Assembly (NCBI RefSeq): GCF_003185895.1
Contig: NZ_QHLY01000012.1
Span: 372,001-436,000, forward strand
From: Cryobacterium arcticum
Lineage (GTDB): Bacteria; Actinomycetota; Actinomycetes; Actinomycetales; Microbacteriaceae
Direction: 5' to 3'
Length of the DNA: 64,000 nucleotides
Part shown: one piece after another, positions 50,110 through 58,919 of the stretch
Layout of the letters: each line of letters starts with the position of its first letter
How positions within the stretch are numbered: position 1 is the first letter of the stretch
Position numbers and translations under genes: made by a program
The notes under the pieces: model-generated
What the model was told of the DNA's origin: nothing
The model's database searches: none
What the model saw: the letters and a program-made list of their open reading frames with translations, nothing else

Positions 50110-51704
50110 TGCCCGCCCAGCTCACCTCGGTCTTCCGGCGCCTGGGCGGCGCCATCCGTGAATTCACCGTGGCCCAGCGCACCGTGGCGATCATTGGCGT
50201 CGCGGTCCTCGCGCTCGGCATCGCCGCGCTCACGATGTGGGCCACCCAGCCGGCCTACACGCCGTTGTACTCCGGCCTCAGCGGGTCCGACGCCAACACC
50301 ATCGTCGAGCAGCTGCGCACCGACGGCGTCAGCTACCAGCTCAGCGACGGCGGCGCCACGATCCTGGTGCCCGAGGCCGACGTCTACGAAGAACGGCTCA
50401 AATCCGCCGCGGCCGGGCTTCCCTCCTCGAGCACGGGCGGTTACTCGCTGCTCGACACCATGGGCGTCACCGCGTCGGAGTTCCAGCAGTCCGTCACCTA
50501 CAAGCGCGCGTTGGAAGGCGAACTGGCCAGCACGATCGAGGCGATGAAAGGCGTTCAGACCGCCTCGGTGCGCCTGGCGATCCCCGAAGACACCGTCTTC
50601 ACCGAGGAGAAGAACGACCCGACTGCATCCGTGTTCGTCGGCACCCAGAACGGCGTCACCCTCAACGCCGACCAGGTGCAGGCGATCGTTCACCTCACCA
50701 GCGCCTCCATCGACGGCATGCAACCGACGGATGTCGCGGTCATCGACGCGTCCGGAGTCGTGCTCTCCGCCGTGGGAGTCGGCGCGACCGGAACGGGCGA
50801 CCAGCAGGCCAGCGACTACGAGGAACGGGTGCGCGGCTCGGTGCAGGCCATGCTCGACACCGTCGTCGGCGCCGGCAACGCCACCGTGGTCGTGGCCGCC
50901 GACATGAGCACGGAGGCCGCCCAGCGGGTGGAGGAAACCTTCACCTCGCCCACCGACACCCCGGCACTGAACGAGGCCGTGAAGACGGAGTCGTACTCCG
51001 GCTCCGGCGGAACCGCGGCCGGCGTGCTCGGCCCGGACAACATCGCCGTGCCGAGCGACACCTCTACCGACGGCACCTTCACCTCTGAGGACACCACCCG
51101 CAACAACGCGGTGAACAAGGTGACTGAGACCCGCACCATCCCGGCCGGCGCGATCACCCGCCAGACCGTCTCGGTGGCGGTCAACTCCGCCGTGGCCGAG
51201 GACCTCAACGTGGCCGACGTCACCTCGCTGGTGTCGTCCGCCGCGGGCATCGACGTGGCCAGGGGCGACGCGGTGACGGTGGAAGTGGTTAACTTCAACG
51301 ACTCCGGTGCCGAGTCCGCCAAGGCCGCACTGGCCGAGGCCGCGGCGGCCGAGGCGGCCGAGCGGAACGCCGGCATCCTGCGGGTGGGCCTGATCGTGGG
51401 CGGCACCGTGATCGCCTTCGTGCTCGGCCTGATCCTCTACGCGCGCCGGTCCCGCCGGCAGAGCCGGCAGTCGATCGAGCTGAACGAGCTCGTGCAGGCG
51501 CAGTCGTCCCTGGACGCCCCGACGGTTCCGTTCGCCCTGCCGCAGCAGATGCTGCCGCTCGTGATCGATCCCACCCCCACCGTGGCCTATGCGGCACCGG
51601 GCGGCGACCAGCGGGTGGCCGACATCGACGCCCTGGCGTTGCGCGACCCGCAGGGCGCGGCTGAGCTGTTGCGCGGCCTGATGGACGATCGGCAGCCGGC
51701 ATGA
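50109..51704 (+). CDS. fliF: Flagellar MS-ring protein FliF
   Basis: This 531-residue protein has two membrane segments, at about 26-47 (VAIIGVAVLALGIAAL) and 424-444 (VGLIVGGTVIAFVLGLILY). Between them is the ring-building region with YTPLYSGLSGSDANTIVEQL, RALEGELASTIEAMKGVQTASVRLAIPE and AIVHLTSASIDGMQPTDVAVID. The cytoplasmic tail is the FliG-binding part (PQGAAELLRGLM). The tail overlaps fliG by 4 bp. Confidence 0.96.
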   Translation: MPAQLTSVFRRLGGAIREFTVAQRTVAIIGVAVLALGIAALTMWATQPAYTPLYSGLSGSDANTIVEQLRTDGVSYQLSDGGATILVPEADVYEERLKSAAAGLPSSSTGGYSLLDTMGVTASEFQQSVTYKRALEGELASTIEAMKGVQTASVRLAIPEDTVFTEEKNDPTASVFVGTQNGVTLNADQVQAIVHLTSASIDGMQPTDVAVIDASGVVLSAVGVGATGTGDQQASDYEERVRGSVQAMLDTVVGAGNATVVVAADMSTEAAQRVEETFTSPTDTPALNEAVKTESYSGSGGTAAGVLGPDNIAVPSDTSTDGTFTSEDTTRNNAVNKVTETRTIPAGAITRQTVSVAVNSAVAEDLNVADVTSLVSSAAGIDVARGDAVTVEVVNFNDSGAESAKAALAEAAAAEAAERNAGILRVGLIVGGTVIAFVLGLILYARRSRRQSRQSIELNELVQAQSSLDAPTVPFALPQQMLPLVIDPTPTVAYAAPGGDQRVADIDALALRDPQGAAELLRGLMDDRQPA

Positions 51705-52720
51705 TCGACTCGAAGACAGCATTGACCGGCACCCAGAAAGTGGCCGTCGTGCTGATGACCATGGACCAGCAGCGCGCCTCCGAGGTGATGAAGCAGTTCT
51801 CCGAAGCCGAGGCCGCCGACATCATCGCCGAGATCGTGCAACTGCGCCGGGTGGACGCCGCCGTGATGGACAGCGCCGTGGCCGAGTTCCACGACCTCAC
51901 CACGGTCGGCGGTCGCAACCCGCGCGGCGGCCACGCCGTGGCCATCGGCCTGCTCGAGAAGTCATTCGGCGCCGAACGTGCCGCCGGAGTGATGAGCCGG
52001 GTTGCCACCTCGATGGCGGGCAAGGCGTTCGAGTTCCTCGACACCGTCGACGCCACCCAGGTGCTCGCCCTGCTCGACGGTGAACTGCCGCAGACGATCG
52101 CCCTGGTACTGGCGCACCTGCGCCCCGAACAGGCCTCCGTGATCCTGTCTGGGCTGGAAGGCCCGATCCGCACCGACGTCGCCCAGTGCATCGCCTCCAC
52201 GGGAACGGCCACGCCGGAGGCCGTGCGGGTGGTCACCGACATCCTGAAGAAGCGCATCGGCGCCGTCGCCGCGTCGCGGGATTCCGCCGCCGTCGTCGGC
52301 GGCGTGCAGCCGCTGGTGGAGATCATCAACCGCGCCGACGTCAACACCGAGCGCGCCCTGCTGGAAGCCCTCGACGAACGCGACCCGGCGTTGGCCGAAG
52401 AAGTGCGATCGCGGATGCTGACCTTCGCCGACATCGTCAAGCTCGAGAACCGCGATGTGCAGCTGGTGCTGCGCGGCATCGACGCGGCCGTGCTGGCCGT
52501 GGCCATGAAGGGGTCCACCGAACTGGTCGTCGACATCATCCAGCGCAACCTGTCGGAGCGGAACCGCGACATCCTCAACGACGAGGTCACCGGGCTCGGC
52601 CCGGTGCGGGTATCACAGGTAGAGGAGGCCCGCGCCACTATCGTGCGGTCCATTCGTGACCTTGCCGCCCAGGGCGCCATCACGGTGCAACGTGCCGACG
52701 AAGACGACTTCATTGTCTAG
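51701..52720 (+). CDS. fliG: Flagellar motor switch protein FliG
   Basis: This 339-residue protein has ALTGTQKVAVVLMTMDQQRASEVMK at the N-terminus, ELPQTIALVLAHLRPEQAS in the middle domain (the EHPQ motif region) and the charged torque helix LEALDERDPALAEEVRSRMLTF in the C-terminal domain. It couples MotA to rotor rotation and sits on FliF. It overlaps fliF, and fliH starts inside its end. Confidence 0.95.
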   Translation: MIDSKTALTGTQKVAVVLMTMDQQRASEVMKQFSEAEAADIIAEIVQLRRVDAAVMDSAVAEFHDLTTVGGRNPRGGHAVAIGLLEKSFGAERAAGVMSRVATSMAGKAFEFLDTVDATQVLALLDGELPQTIALVLAHLRPEQASVILSGLEGPIRTDVAQCIASTGTATPEAVRVVTDILKKRIGAVAASRDSAAVVGGVQPLVEIINRADVNTERALLEALDERDPALAEEVRSRMLTFADIVKLENRDVQLVLRGIDAAVLAVAMKGSTELVVDIIQRNLSERNRDILNDEVTGLGPVRVSQVEEARATIVRSIRDLAAQGAITVQRADEDDFIV

Positions 52721-53453
52721 CCCGGCGTTCTCTGACCCGGCATGGTCGAGCCCGACGTCGGCAGGCCCGGCCTCGTCTGCGCCGCCCGAGAACGATTTCT
52801 CCGCCCACGTGTTCCCGCTGCTGGGCGAGACCGGCACGCGCCGCAGCCGGGAAGACGACAGCGCCAGGATCGAACGCCAATGGCAGGCCCGCGGGCACGC
52901 TGCCGGCTACACCGAGGGACTGCGCGCCGCCGCAGCTGCCGTCGAGGCGCAGAACGCGAGACAGAACGCCGAACACGCAGCCCTTATGCTCTCTGCCCGG
53001 CAGCAGCTCGACAGTTCCCTGGCCGTGCTGCACGCCGCCGTGCGCGCCCTCGACGCCCGGATCGTGCCCGTCGTGTGCGACGCCGAAGACTCCGTGCTGA
53101 CCGCCGCGATGGACCTGGCCGAGGCCGTCGTCGGCCATGCGCTGGCCGACGAAGCCGCCGCCGCCAGGTTCGCGCTCGGGCGGGCCGGCGCCGGGGACGG
53201 AGTTGCGGGTTCAAGCCCCGTTACCCAGGGCCCCGATTCGTACAGCCCCGGCACCCACACCGTGCGGCTGAACCCGCTCGACCTGGCCCTGATCGATCCG
53301 GCGGATCGCGCCAGGGCGGGCGTCGACTTCGTCGCCGACGCCGGACTGGCCCGCGGCGACGCGGTGAGCGAGTTTCCGCACGGGTTCCTCGATGCCCGGA
53401 TCGGCAGCGCCCTCGACCGCGCCAAGGCCGCACTCGGGGCGCGGGCCTCATGA
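52692..53453 (+). CDS. fliH: FliH-like flagellar export ATPase regulator
   Basis: About 253 residues, start uncertain: GTG at 52692 or TTG at 52713, both inside the fliG end. The middle has a long Ala-rich helix (AAGYTEGLRAAAAAVEAQNARQNAEH) and the C-terminal VRLNPLDLALIDPADRARAGVDFVADAGLARGDAVSE motif of FliH/HrpE proteins. It lies between fliG and fliI, the standard fliH position. It binds and holds FliI at the export gate. Confidence 0.85.
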   Translation: MPTKTTSLSSPAFSDPAWSSPTSAGPASSAPPENDFSAHVFPLLGETGTRRSREDDSARIERQWQARGHAAGYTEGLRAAAAAVEAQNARQNAEHAALMLSARQQLDSSLAVLHAAVRALDARIVPVVCDAEDSVLTAAMDLAEAVVGHALADEAAAARFALGRAGAGDGVAGSSPVTQGPDSYSPGTHTVRLNPLDLALIDPADRARAGVDFVADAGLARGDAVSEFPHGFLDARIGSALDRAKAALGARAS

Positions 53454-54787
53454 CACTGACCCGACCGGATACCACCGACCGCCTGGCGCGCGCCCTCGCG
53501 GCGGCCCGCCCGGAGCGGGTGGGCATCGTGTCATCGATTGTGGGCCTGAGCGTCGATGTGCGCGGCCTCAACGGCGCCATCGGCGACCTGGTGACGATCG
53601 GCGGCGACGCGGACCGCCCAGTGGTGGACGCGGAGGTCGTGGCCACGACGGGGCAGGGCATGCGCTGCATGCCCCTGGCCCGGCTCACCGGAATCCGGGT
53701 GGGCGACCCCGTTCGTGGCAGCCGAACCGGCTACCTCGTGCCCACCGGTCGGGGCCTCCTCGGTCGGGTGATCGACGGCCTCGGCCGGCCCATCGACGGC
53801 AAGGGCCCCCTGATGGTCGACCAGCGCGTGCCGCTCGACCACGACAGCCCGTCGGCCATGGCCAGGTCACGCATCCAGTCGCCGTTGCAGCTGGGCGTGC
53901 GCGTGCTCGACACGCTCACCACCGTGGGCAAGGGCCAGCGGATGGGCCTGTTCGCCGGTTCAGGCGTGGGCAAGTCGTCGTTGCTGTCGATGGTGGCGCG
54001 GGGCACGGATGCCGAGGTGTCGGTGATCGCGCTGGTGGGGGAGCGCGGCCGCGAGGTGCGTGAGTTCCTCGAAGACGACCTCGGCGAGGAGGGCCTCGCC
54101 AAGTCGATCGTGGTGGTCTCCACCTCCGACGAACCGGCCATGATGCGGCTGCGCGCCGCATTCGTCGCCACCCGCATCGCCGAATCGTTCCGCGACCGCG
54201 GCGCCGACGTGATGCTCATGATGGACTCGCTCACCCGCGTCGCCATGGCGCAGCGGGAAATCGGCCTGTCGGCGGGCGAACCGCCCGCCACCCGCGGCTA
54301 CCCGCCCTCGACGTTCTCGGTGCTCGCCCGGCTGCTCGAACGCGCCGGAACCGACCAGGTCGGCTCGATCACCGGCATCTACACGGTGCTCGTCGATGGT
54401 GACGACCACAACGAACCGATTGCCGATGCGGCCCGCTCGATCCTCGACGGCCACGTGGTGCTCGACCGCAAGCTGGCCGTGCTCGGCCACTTTCCCGCCG
54501 TCGATGCCCTGGCCTCCATCTCTCGAGTGGCGTCGCGGGTCACCTCGCCCGAGCAGGCCGCAGTGGCCGGCCGGCTACGCGCCGTGCTCGCCGCGCGCCG
54601 GGCCGCGCAAGACCTCATCGACGTGGGCGCGTACCGCCGCGGCACCAACCCGCTGGTCGACGCCGCGGTCGACTATGAGGCCGACATCGCCGCGTTCCTG
54701 CGGCAGAGCATGGACGACCATACCCCGGCCGCGCAGGCCTGGCAGAGGCTCACCGCCCTGGCCGGGCTGCTGGGCGGTGCGTCATGA
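53450..54787 (+). CDS. fliI: Flagellum-specific ATPase FliI
   Basis: About 445 residues from MTLTRPDTTDRL. The F1-beta-like core shows Walker A FAGSGVGKSSLL, ALVGERGREVREFLEDDLG, Walker B VMLMMDSLTRVAMAQRE, LSAGEPPATRGYPPSTF and SITGIYTVLVDGDDHNEP. It powers unfolding and export of flagellar substrates. Four-base overlaps with fliH and fliJ reflect the conserved fliH-fliI-fliJ module. Confidence 0.96.
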   Translation: MTLTRPDTTDRLARALAAARPERVGIVSSIVGLSVDVRGLNGAIGDLVTIGGDADRPVVDAEVVATTGQGMRCMPLARLTGIRVGDPVRGSRTGYLVPTGRGLLGRVIDGLGRPIDGKGPLMVDQRVPLDHDSPSAMARSRIQSPLQLGVRVLDTLTTVGKGQRMGLFAGSGVGKSSLLSMVARGTDAEVSVIALVGERGREVREFLEDDLGEEGLAKSIVVVSTSDEPAMMRLRAAFVATRIAESFRDRGADVMLMMDSLTRVAMAQREIGLSAGEPPATRGYPPSTFSVLARLLERAGTDQVGSITGIYTVLVDGDDHNEPIADAARSILDGHVVLDRKLAVLGHFPAVDALASISRVASRVTSPEQAAVAGRLRAVLAARRAAQDLIDVGAYRRGTNPLVDAAVDYEADIAAFLRQSMDDHTPAAQAWQRLTALAGLLGGAS

Positions 54788-55251
54788 GCCGCCCCTTTAC
54801 CCTCGCCGGCTTGCTGCGGCTGCGACACCTGCAGCAGGACCAGGCCGCCGGCGACCTGGCCGTGGCCAACGCCCGGCTGCGGGCCACTGCGACCCGCATC
54901 GATGAGACCAGGGCCGCACTCGAACACCTGCCGATCACCCCGACGGGGGCTGACACCCTGTACGCGATCGCTGCCGCCCGGGCGTCCTCCCGCAGCATGC
55001 TGGCCGAGCTCGCGGCCCTCGACGCGGTGGCCTCCCAGGCCGTCGGCGACGCGCAACGCGAGTTCGAGGCCCGTAAGTCGGCATCCGCGAGCTTGGAAAA
55101 GCTCGAGGGACGCCACGGCCTGGCCGAGGCGGAGGCGGACCTGCACGCCGAGCAGGCGGTCATCGACGAGATCGCCTCCACCGGCTGGCATCGCCGCGCG
55201 GGCGCCGCCGGTGAGGCAGCGCAGGCACAGACGACGGGAGAAGAACTGTGA
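54784..55251 (+). CDS. fliJ: FliJ-like flagellar export chaperone
   Basis: This 155-residue, almost wholly helical protein begins FTLAGLLRLRHLQQDQAAGDLA and has a long coiled-coil appearance through residue ~125 (RKSASASLEKLEGRHGLAEAEADL). FliJ forms the stalk that links the FliI hexamer to FlhA. Assignment rests on position and helical character more than on strict motifs. Confidence 0.82.
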   Translation: MSRPFTLAGLLRLRHLQQDQAAGDLAVANARLRATATRIDETRAALEHLPITPTGADTLYAIAAARASSRSMLAELAALDAVASQAVGDAQREFEARKSASASLEKLEGRHGLAEAEADLHAEQAVIDEIASTGWHRRAGAAGEAAQAQTTGEEL

Positions 55252-56078
55252 CGATGGTGCACGCGCTCGGCCGAGTGGGCGAGATCCAGGCCAGGCTGGT
55301 GCAGCTGAACGACCTCGTCGCCGGCGGCACCGGCGTCACGAGCACCACCGCGGCGACGGCGGCGACCGACACCACCACCGCGACGACGTTTGCGGATGCC
55401 TTGGCCGCCGCCACCGGAACGGCTGCGACGACCGCGGCCGACGCTGCCGTCGGTGCCGCTGTCGGCACCGGTGGGGCCACTGGCAGCGACATCGTCACGG
55501 CCGCCGAGAAGTACCTGGGCGTGCCCTATGTCTTCGGCGGGGAGGACAGCTCAGGCATGGACTGCTCCGGACTCGTTCAAACCGTCTATGCCGATATGGG
55601 CATAGACGTTCCGCGGCTGGTGTCCGGACAGATGACCATCGGCACCGAGGTGGCGTCGCTTGCGGACGCCAAACCCGGCGACCTCATCGTGACCGGCGGC
55701 GGCGAACACATCCTTATCTATGCCGGGAACAACCAGGTGATCCACGCGCCGTACGAGGGCCGCACGGTCTGCAAGGTGGATGCCTACATGGATGACTCCG
55801 AGATCGACACGATCCGCCGGGTGATCCCAGACACGGCGACCGCGAGCACGGCTTCCACCGCGGCGGCGACGGCGTCGACAGGATCGACCGATCTGCTTTC
55901 CGCAGCGTTCGCGTCGCTCTTCAACACCAGCTCCTCAAACTCGGCGCTGTCGTCTTCGGCCTTGTCTACATCGGCGCTCTCCACTTCGGCGCTCTCCTCT
56001 TCGGCGCTCTCCTCTTCGGCGCTCTCCTCTTCGGCGTTGTCCACATCTGCCCTGACTGCGTCTGGACTCTACTCATGA
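55248..56078 (+). CDS. NlpC/P60 (C40) peptidoglycan peptidase in the flagellar operon
   Basis: This 276-residue protein starts at GTG 55248, with GGGAG at a suitable distance. An Ala/Thr-rich linker (about 25-85) leads to the C40 domain, with KYLGVPYVFGGEDSSGMDCSGLVQ-type catalytic Cys (in MDCSGLV, about 104), catalytic His in GEHILIYAG and third residue in VIHAPY. The tail holds eight pentapeptides SALSx from a DNA tandem repeat. No Sec signal is evident, so it may be exported by the flagellar system. It probably opens the wall for the rod, the job FlgJ does in Gram-negatives. Confidence 0.88.
   Translation: MTMVHALGRVGEIQARLVQLNDLVAGGTGVTSTTAATAATDTTTATTFADALAAATGTAATTAADAAVGAAVGTGGATGSDIVTAAEKYLGVPYVFGGEDSSGMDCSGLVQTVYADMGIDVPRLVSGQMTIGTEVASLADAKPGDLIVTGGGEHILIYAGNNQVIHAPYEGRTVCKVDAYMDDSEIDTIRRVIPDTATASTASTAAATASTGSTDLLSAAFASLFNTSSSNSALSSSALSTSALSTSALSSSALSSSALSSSALSTSALTASGLYS
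55941..56060. repeat. 15-bp tandem repeat in the C40 peptidase tail (7 copies plus 1 degenerate)
   Basis: Seven units beginning TCGGCGCTC or a one-to-two-base variant, then one degenerate unit, encode SALSS, SALST and similar pentapeptides. Three consecutive units (55986-56030) are identical, which points to recent slippage. Confidence 0.93.
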
Positions 56079-58276
56079 CCACTGCTGCTGCCCTTCCGTC
56101 CCGCCCGAACGCCGGCCTGACGGCCTCGGCCGCGTCCGGCCAACGCTCACAGTCTGCCGGTGCGGGTGCCTCCGCCTTCGCGGGGGCGCTGCAGAGCGCC
56201 GTCACCGCACCGACCAGCCGGCAGACCGCGCCGGGCGCCGAACCCGGCGATCGCGCCGGCCAGCGAGCGTATGACCGCAACAATGCCGCCGTGGACCGGG
56301 ACCGGTCCCGGTCGAGCAGCGCGACCAGCGGCACAACCGGCACGGCCCGCGCCCGCGCCGCCGCAGCCGGCGACCGTGGGGCCAGCGTCCGAACAGCCAG
56401 CGACCGTTCCGCCGCGGAGCGTGCAGCTACCGACCAAGCGACTGCCGACCGAGCGACTGCGGACCGAACGACTGCTGACCGAGTAGCCACCGATGCTGCC
56501 GAGAATCACGCGGCTGGGCTGGGTGGCCAGCCCGGGCAGGTCACTCCGGGTACTGACACCCGTTCGAACACTCGGTCCGGTCTATCCTCGGTCTCCGACC
56601 TCGTGCCCTCCGCCAGGAACTTCGGGTCGACCATCGCATCCGTCGGCGCCATCATGGAAGGCCAGTCGACGACCGGCACGATATCGTCTTCCGACCCGGA
56701 CTCGGCGCCAGGTGCAAGCGCCGGCGCACTGCACGGTGACGCGGCAGACGCCGGCACAGGGAGCGAAAGCGGGGGTGCCAGCGGTACCGATGTGAGCGGC
56801 GCCAGCCGCGGCATCGCCGACCTGGGCTCGGTCTGGGGAGGCGCCGGTCTCACGGGCACGAGCCCGAGCACAACCTCTGGCGGCACACCCCCCGGCAGCG
56901 CTGCCTGGGGCGGCACCGGCATGGGCGGCACTGTTCCGGTCGGTTTTGTCCCGAGCGGCACTGTCCCGGGCAGCTCTGTGCCCGTCAGCACTGTTCCGGG
57001 AAGCATTGTTCCGGGAAGCATTGTTCCGGGCAGTACTGTCCCGGTCAGCGCTGTCCCGAGTGGCACTGTCCCGGGCAGCGCTGCCTCGGGTGGCACCGGC
57101 ACGCGTCCGTCCGGCTCGGGCGGTATCGTCCCGGCTACAGGTGCCGCGACCGGCGCTGTGCCGGCGGGCGACGGCCATCTCGGAACGATACCGTCCACCG
57201 CCGGGTCGGTCGCCGGGTCCGCCACCTCGGCCGCAGCCCCCACCGACAGTCCCGCCGTGGCAACCGCGGCCGCGCAGCCCGGCCAGTGGGGGACCGCCGC
57301 GATCACAGCCGGTTCGGTGTCCGGTGCCGCACTCATCGCGGCACAGGCATCGCTGTCGGAGTCCGCGGCAGCCTCGGCACCCGTGGTCTCCGGCGCTCCG
57401 GCGTCGGCGGCGACCGAACTCTCGATCGCAGCGCCAGGCTCCGTTCCCGCGGCGGCCTCGGCCGCATCGCCGGCCGGCGAAGCCGGAACCCCGCCAGCCA
57501 CCACGGCCGTCGCAACAGGCGGCGACGGATCAACGCCTGCCACGCCAACTGCAGTGAGCCCGGCGACGCTAGAGCTGGCGGGGACCTCAGCAGCGGTGGA
57601 GCCCGATGGCGCTGGCAGCACGGCACCCGCCAGCGCCGCAGCGGGCTCGACGGCACCGGGGGAGACGGCCCCGGGTACTCTGCCGGGACCGATCGCACCC
57701 GTTCCCTCTCCGGGCACGCTCACCGGCGCATCCGTAGCATCCGTATCCACCGCGGCGACACCCTCCACGCCATCCGCGCCACTGGCCAGCCAGGTCGCGC
57801 GACCGTTGTTTTCCCTGGCGGCCGCCGGGCCGGGTGAGCACACTCTCTCGATCAGCGTGACCCCCGACAACCTCGGCCCGGTGCTGGTGCGGGCGCAGAT
57901 CAGCGCCAGCGGGGTACGGCTCGAATTGTTTGCGCCCACCGAACTGGCCCGCGATGCCCTGCGCCAGATCCTGCCCGATCTGCGGCGTGACCTGGCCGGC
58001 GGCGGGCTGCCGGCCAGCCTCGACCTCTCCACGCGCAGCCAGCCCGGTGACGCTGGATCGAACGGCCGGTACGACCGGCCCGCCCCGGACTTCTCCGCGC
58101 AAGCCGACTCATCGTTCGGTGGCGACGCGCGCGAAGGCGCGTCGCGGGATCCGTCCCCGGATCCGTGGCTGCGGGCATCCCCGATCGGTCCGGACTCCGC
58201 GGACCCGGCCAGCCACGACACGAACGATTCTGCCGGGGCGGGTTCACCGAGAGGGCGGGTCGATGTACTGGCCTGA
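56075..58276 (+). CDS. fliK: Flagellar hook-length control protein FliK
   Basis: This 733-residue protein is mostly low complexity (Ala, Gly, Ser, Thr, Pro) up to about residue 585. A compact C-terminal Flg_hook domain follows: HTLSISVTPDNLGPVLVRAQ, then VRLELFAPTELARDALRQIL and LRRDLAGGGLP. The domain switches export specificity when the hook is complete, and the long disordered part acts as the ruler. Two in-frame 15-bp repeat tracts could alter ruler length. The family average is 400-600 residues, so this one is long. It overlaps the peptidase gene by 4 bp. Confidence 0.9.
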   Translation: MTTAAALPSRPNAGLTASAASGQRSQSAGAGASAFAGALQSAVTAPTSRQTAPGAEPGDRAGQRAYDRNNAAVDRDRSRSSSATSGTTGTARARAAAAGDRGASVRTASDRSAAERAATDQATADRATADRTTADRVATDAAENHAAGLGGQPGQVTPGTDTRSNTRSGLSSVSDLVPSARNFGSTIASVGAIMEGQSTTGTISSSDPDSAPGASAGALHGDAADAGTGSESGGASGTDVSGASRGIADLGSVWGGAGLTGTSPSTTSGGTPPGSAAWGGTGMGGTVPVGFVPSGTVPGSSVPVSTVPGSIVPGSIVPGSTVPVSAVPSGTVPGSAASGGTGTRPSGSGGIVPATGAATGAVPAGDGHLGTIPSTAGSVAGSATSAAAPTDSPAVATAAAQPGQWGTAAITAGSVSGAALIAAQASLSESAAASAPVVSGAPASAATELSIAAPGSVPAAASAASPAGEAGTPPATTAVATGGDGSTPATPTAVSPATLELAGTSAAVEPDGAGSTAPASAAAGSTAPGETAPGTLPGPIAPVPSPGTLTGASVASVSTAATPSTPSAPLASQVARPLFSLAAAGPGEHTLSISVTPDNLGPVLVRAQISASGVRLELFAPTELARDALRQILPDLRRDLAGGGLPASLDLSTRSQPGDAGSNGRYDRPAPDFSAQADSSFGGDAREGASRDPSPDPWLRASPIGPDSADPASHDTNDSAGAGSPRGRVDVLA
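56423..56497. repeat. 15-bp tandem repeat in fliK, tract 1 (5 units)
   Basis: Five units encode AATDQ, ATADR, ATADR, TTADR and VATDA. The middle units differ by one to three bases. Confidence 0.85.
56930..57079. repeat. 15-bp tandem repeat in fliK, tract 2 (10 units)
   Basis: Ten units encode pentapeptides of the form x-Val-Pro-x-Ser/Gly (TVPGS, IVPGS, TVPVS and others). Two adjacent IVPGS units are nearly identical in DNA. Confidence 0.9.
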
Positions 58277-58351
58277 TCCTCGTCACCCCGACCATCCGCC
58301 GGTCGCCGCATTCTTCTCGCCTGAACCGCAGCCCACCAGAAAAGAGAACTC

Positions 58352-58801
58352 ATGACCATCGACGCCGTTGGCACGGTCTCCACCGCCAGCACCACTGACG
58401 CCGCCACCGTGGCCAGCATGTACTCCACGACCCCGGTGCGCACACCCAAGCAGACCCTGGACTCCGAAACGTTCATGTCGCTGCTGGTCACCCAGCTGCG
58501 CAACCAGGACCCGAGCTCGCCCATGGACACCAACCAGATGATCGCCCAGACCACGCAGCTGGCCATGATGGAAAAGCTCACCGCGCTGTCCACCACCTCC
58601 GACGAGAACTTTTCCCTGCAGATGCGTACCGCAGCGGCTGCGCTGGTGGGTCAGAACGTCACCTACACGGATGCGACCGGCGCGAGTGTGTCCGGCATCG
58701 TGTCTGCGGTCTCCTATGCGGGGTCCGTGCCCCAGGTCACCGTGGGGAAGGCCAGCGTGGCGCTCGATGCGATCTCGGGGGTGACCGCCCCGACGGGGTG
58801 A
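58352..58801 (+). CDS. flgD: Flagellar hook assembly scaffold FlgD
   Basis: This 149-residue protein carries the FlgD N-terminal motif KQTLDSETFMSLLVTQLRNQDPSSPMDTNQMIAQTTQLAMME. To stay short: key words are FMSLLVTQLRNQDP and QTTQLAMMEKL. LVGQNVTYTDATG begins the C-terminal part. It is shorter than proteobacterial FlgD (about 230) and lacks the tudor/Fn-like domains. The 75-bp gap after fliK holds no clear gene; AAAAGAGA serves as the ribosome site. Confidence 0.93.
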   Translation: MTIDAVGTVSTASTTDAATVASMYSTTPVRTPKQTLDSETFMSLLVTQLRNQDPSSPMDTNQMIAQTTQLAMMEKLTALSTTSDENFSLQMRTAAAALVGQNVTYTDATGASVSGIVSAVSYAGSVPQVTVGKASVALDAISGVTAPTG

Positions 58802-58919
58802 GCGCGCATCGCGTGATTCACCCGCGACCCCGCTCGTCGCCAGCCACCCGTTCCCATTCGGTCGCACCCACCCGAACTCCTGCACTCACCACATCCGACT
58901 TCTTCGAAAGGAAGCCCCC

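Noticed and set aside
58264..58355. Short frame MYWPDPRHPDHPP... between fliK and flgD
   Set aside because: It begins inside fliK, has no ribosome site, and its Pro/His composition gives no evidence of a real protein.
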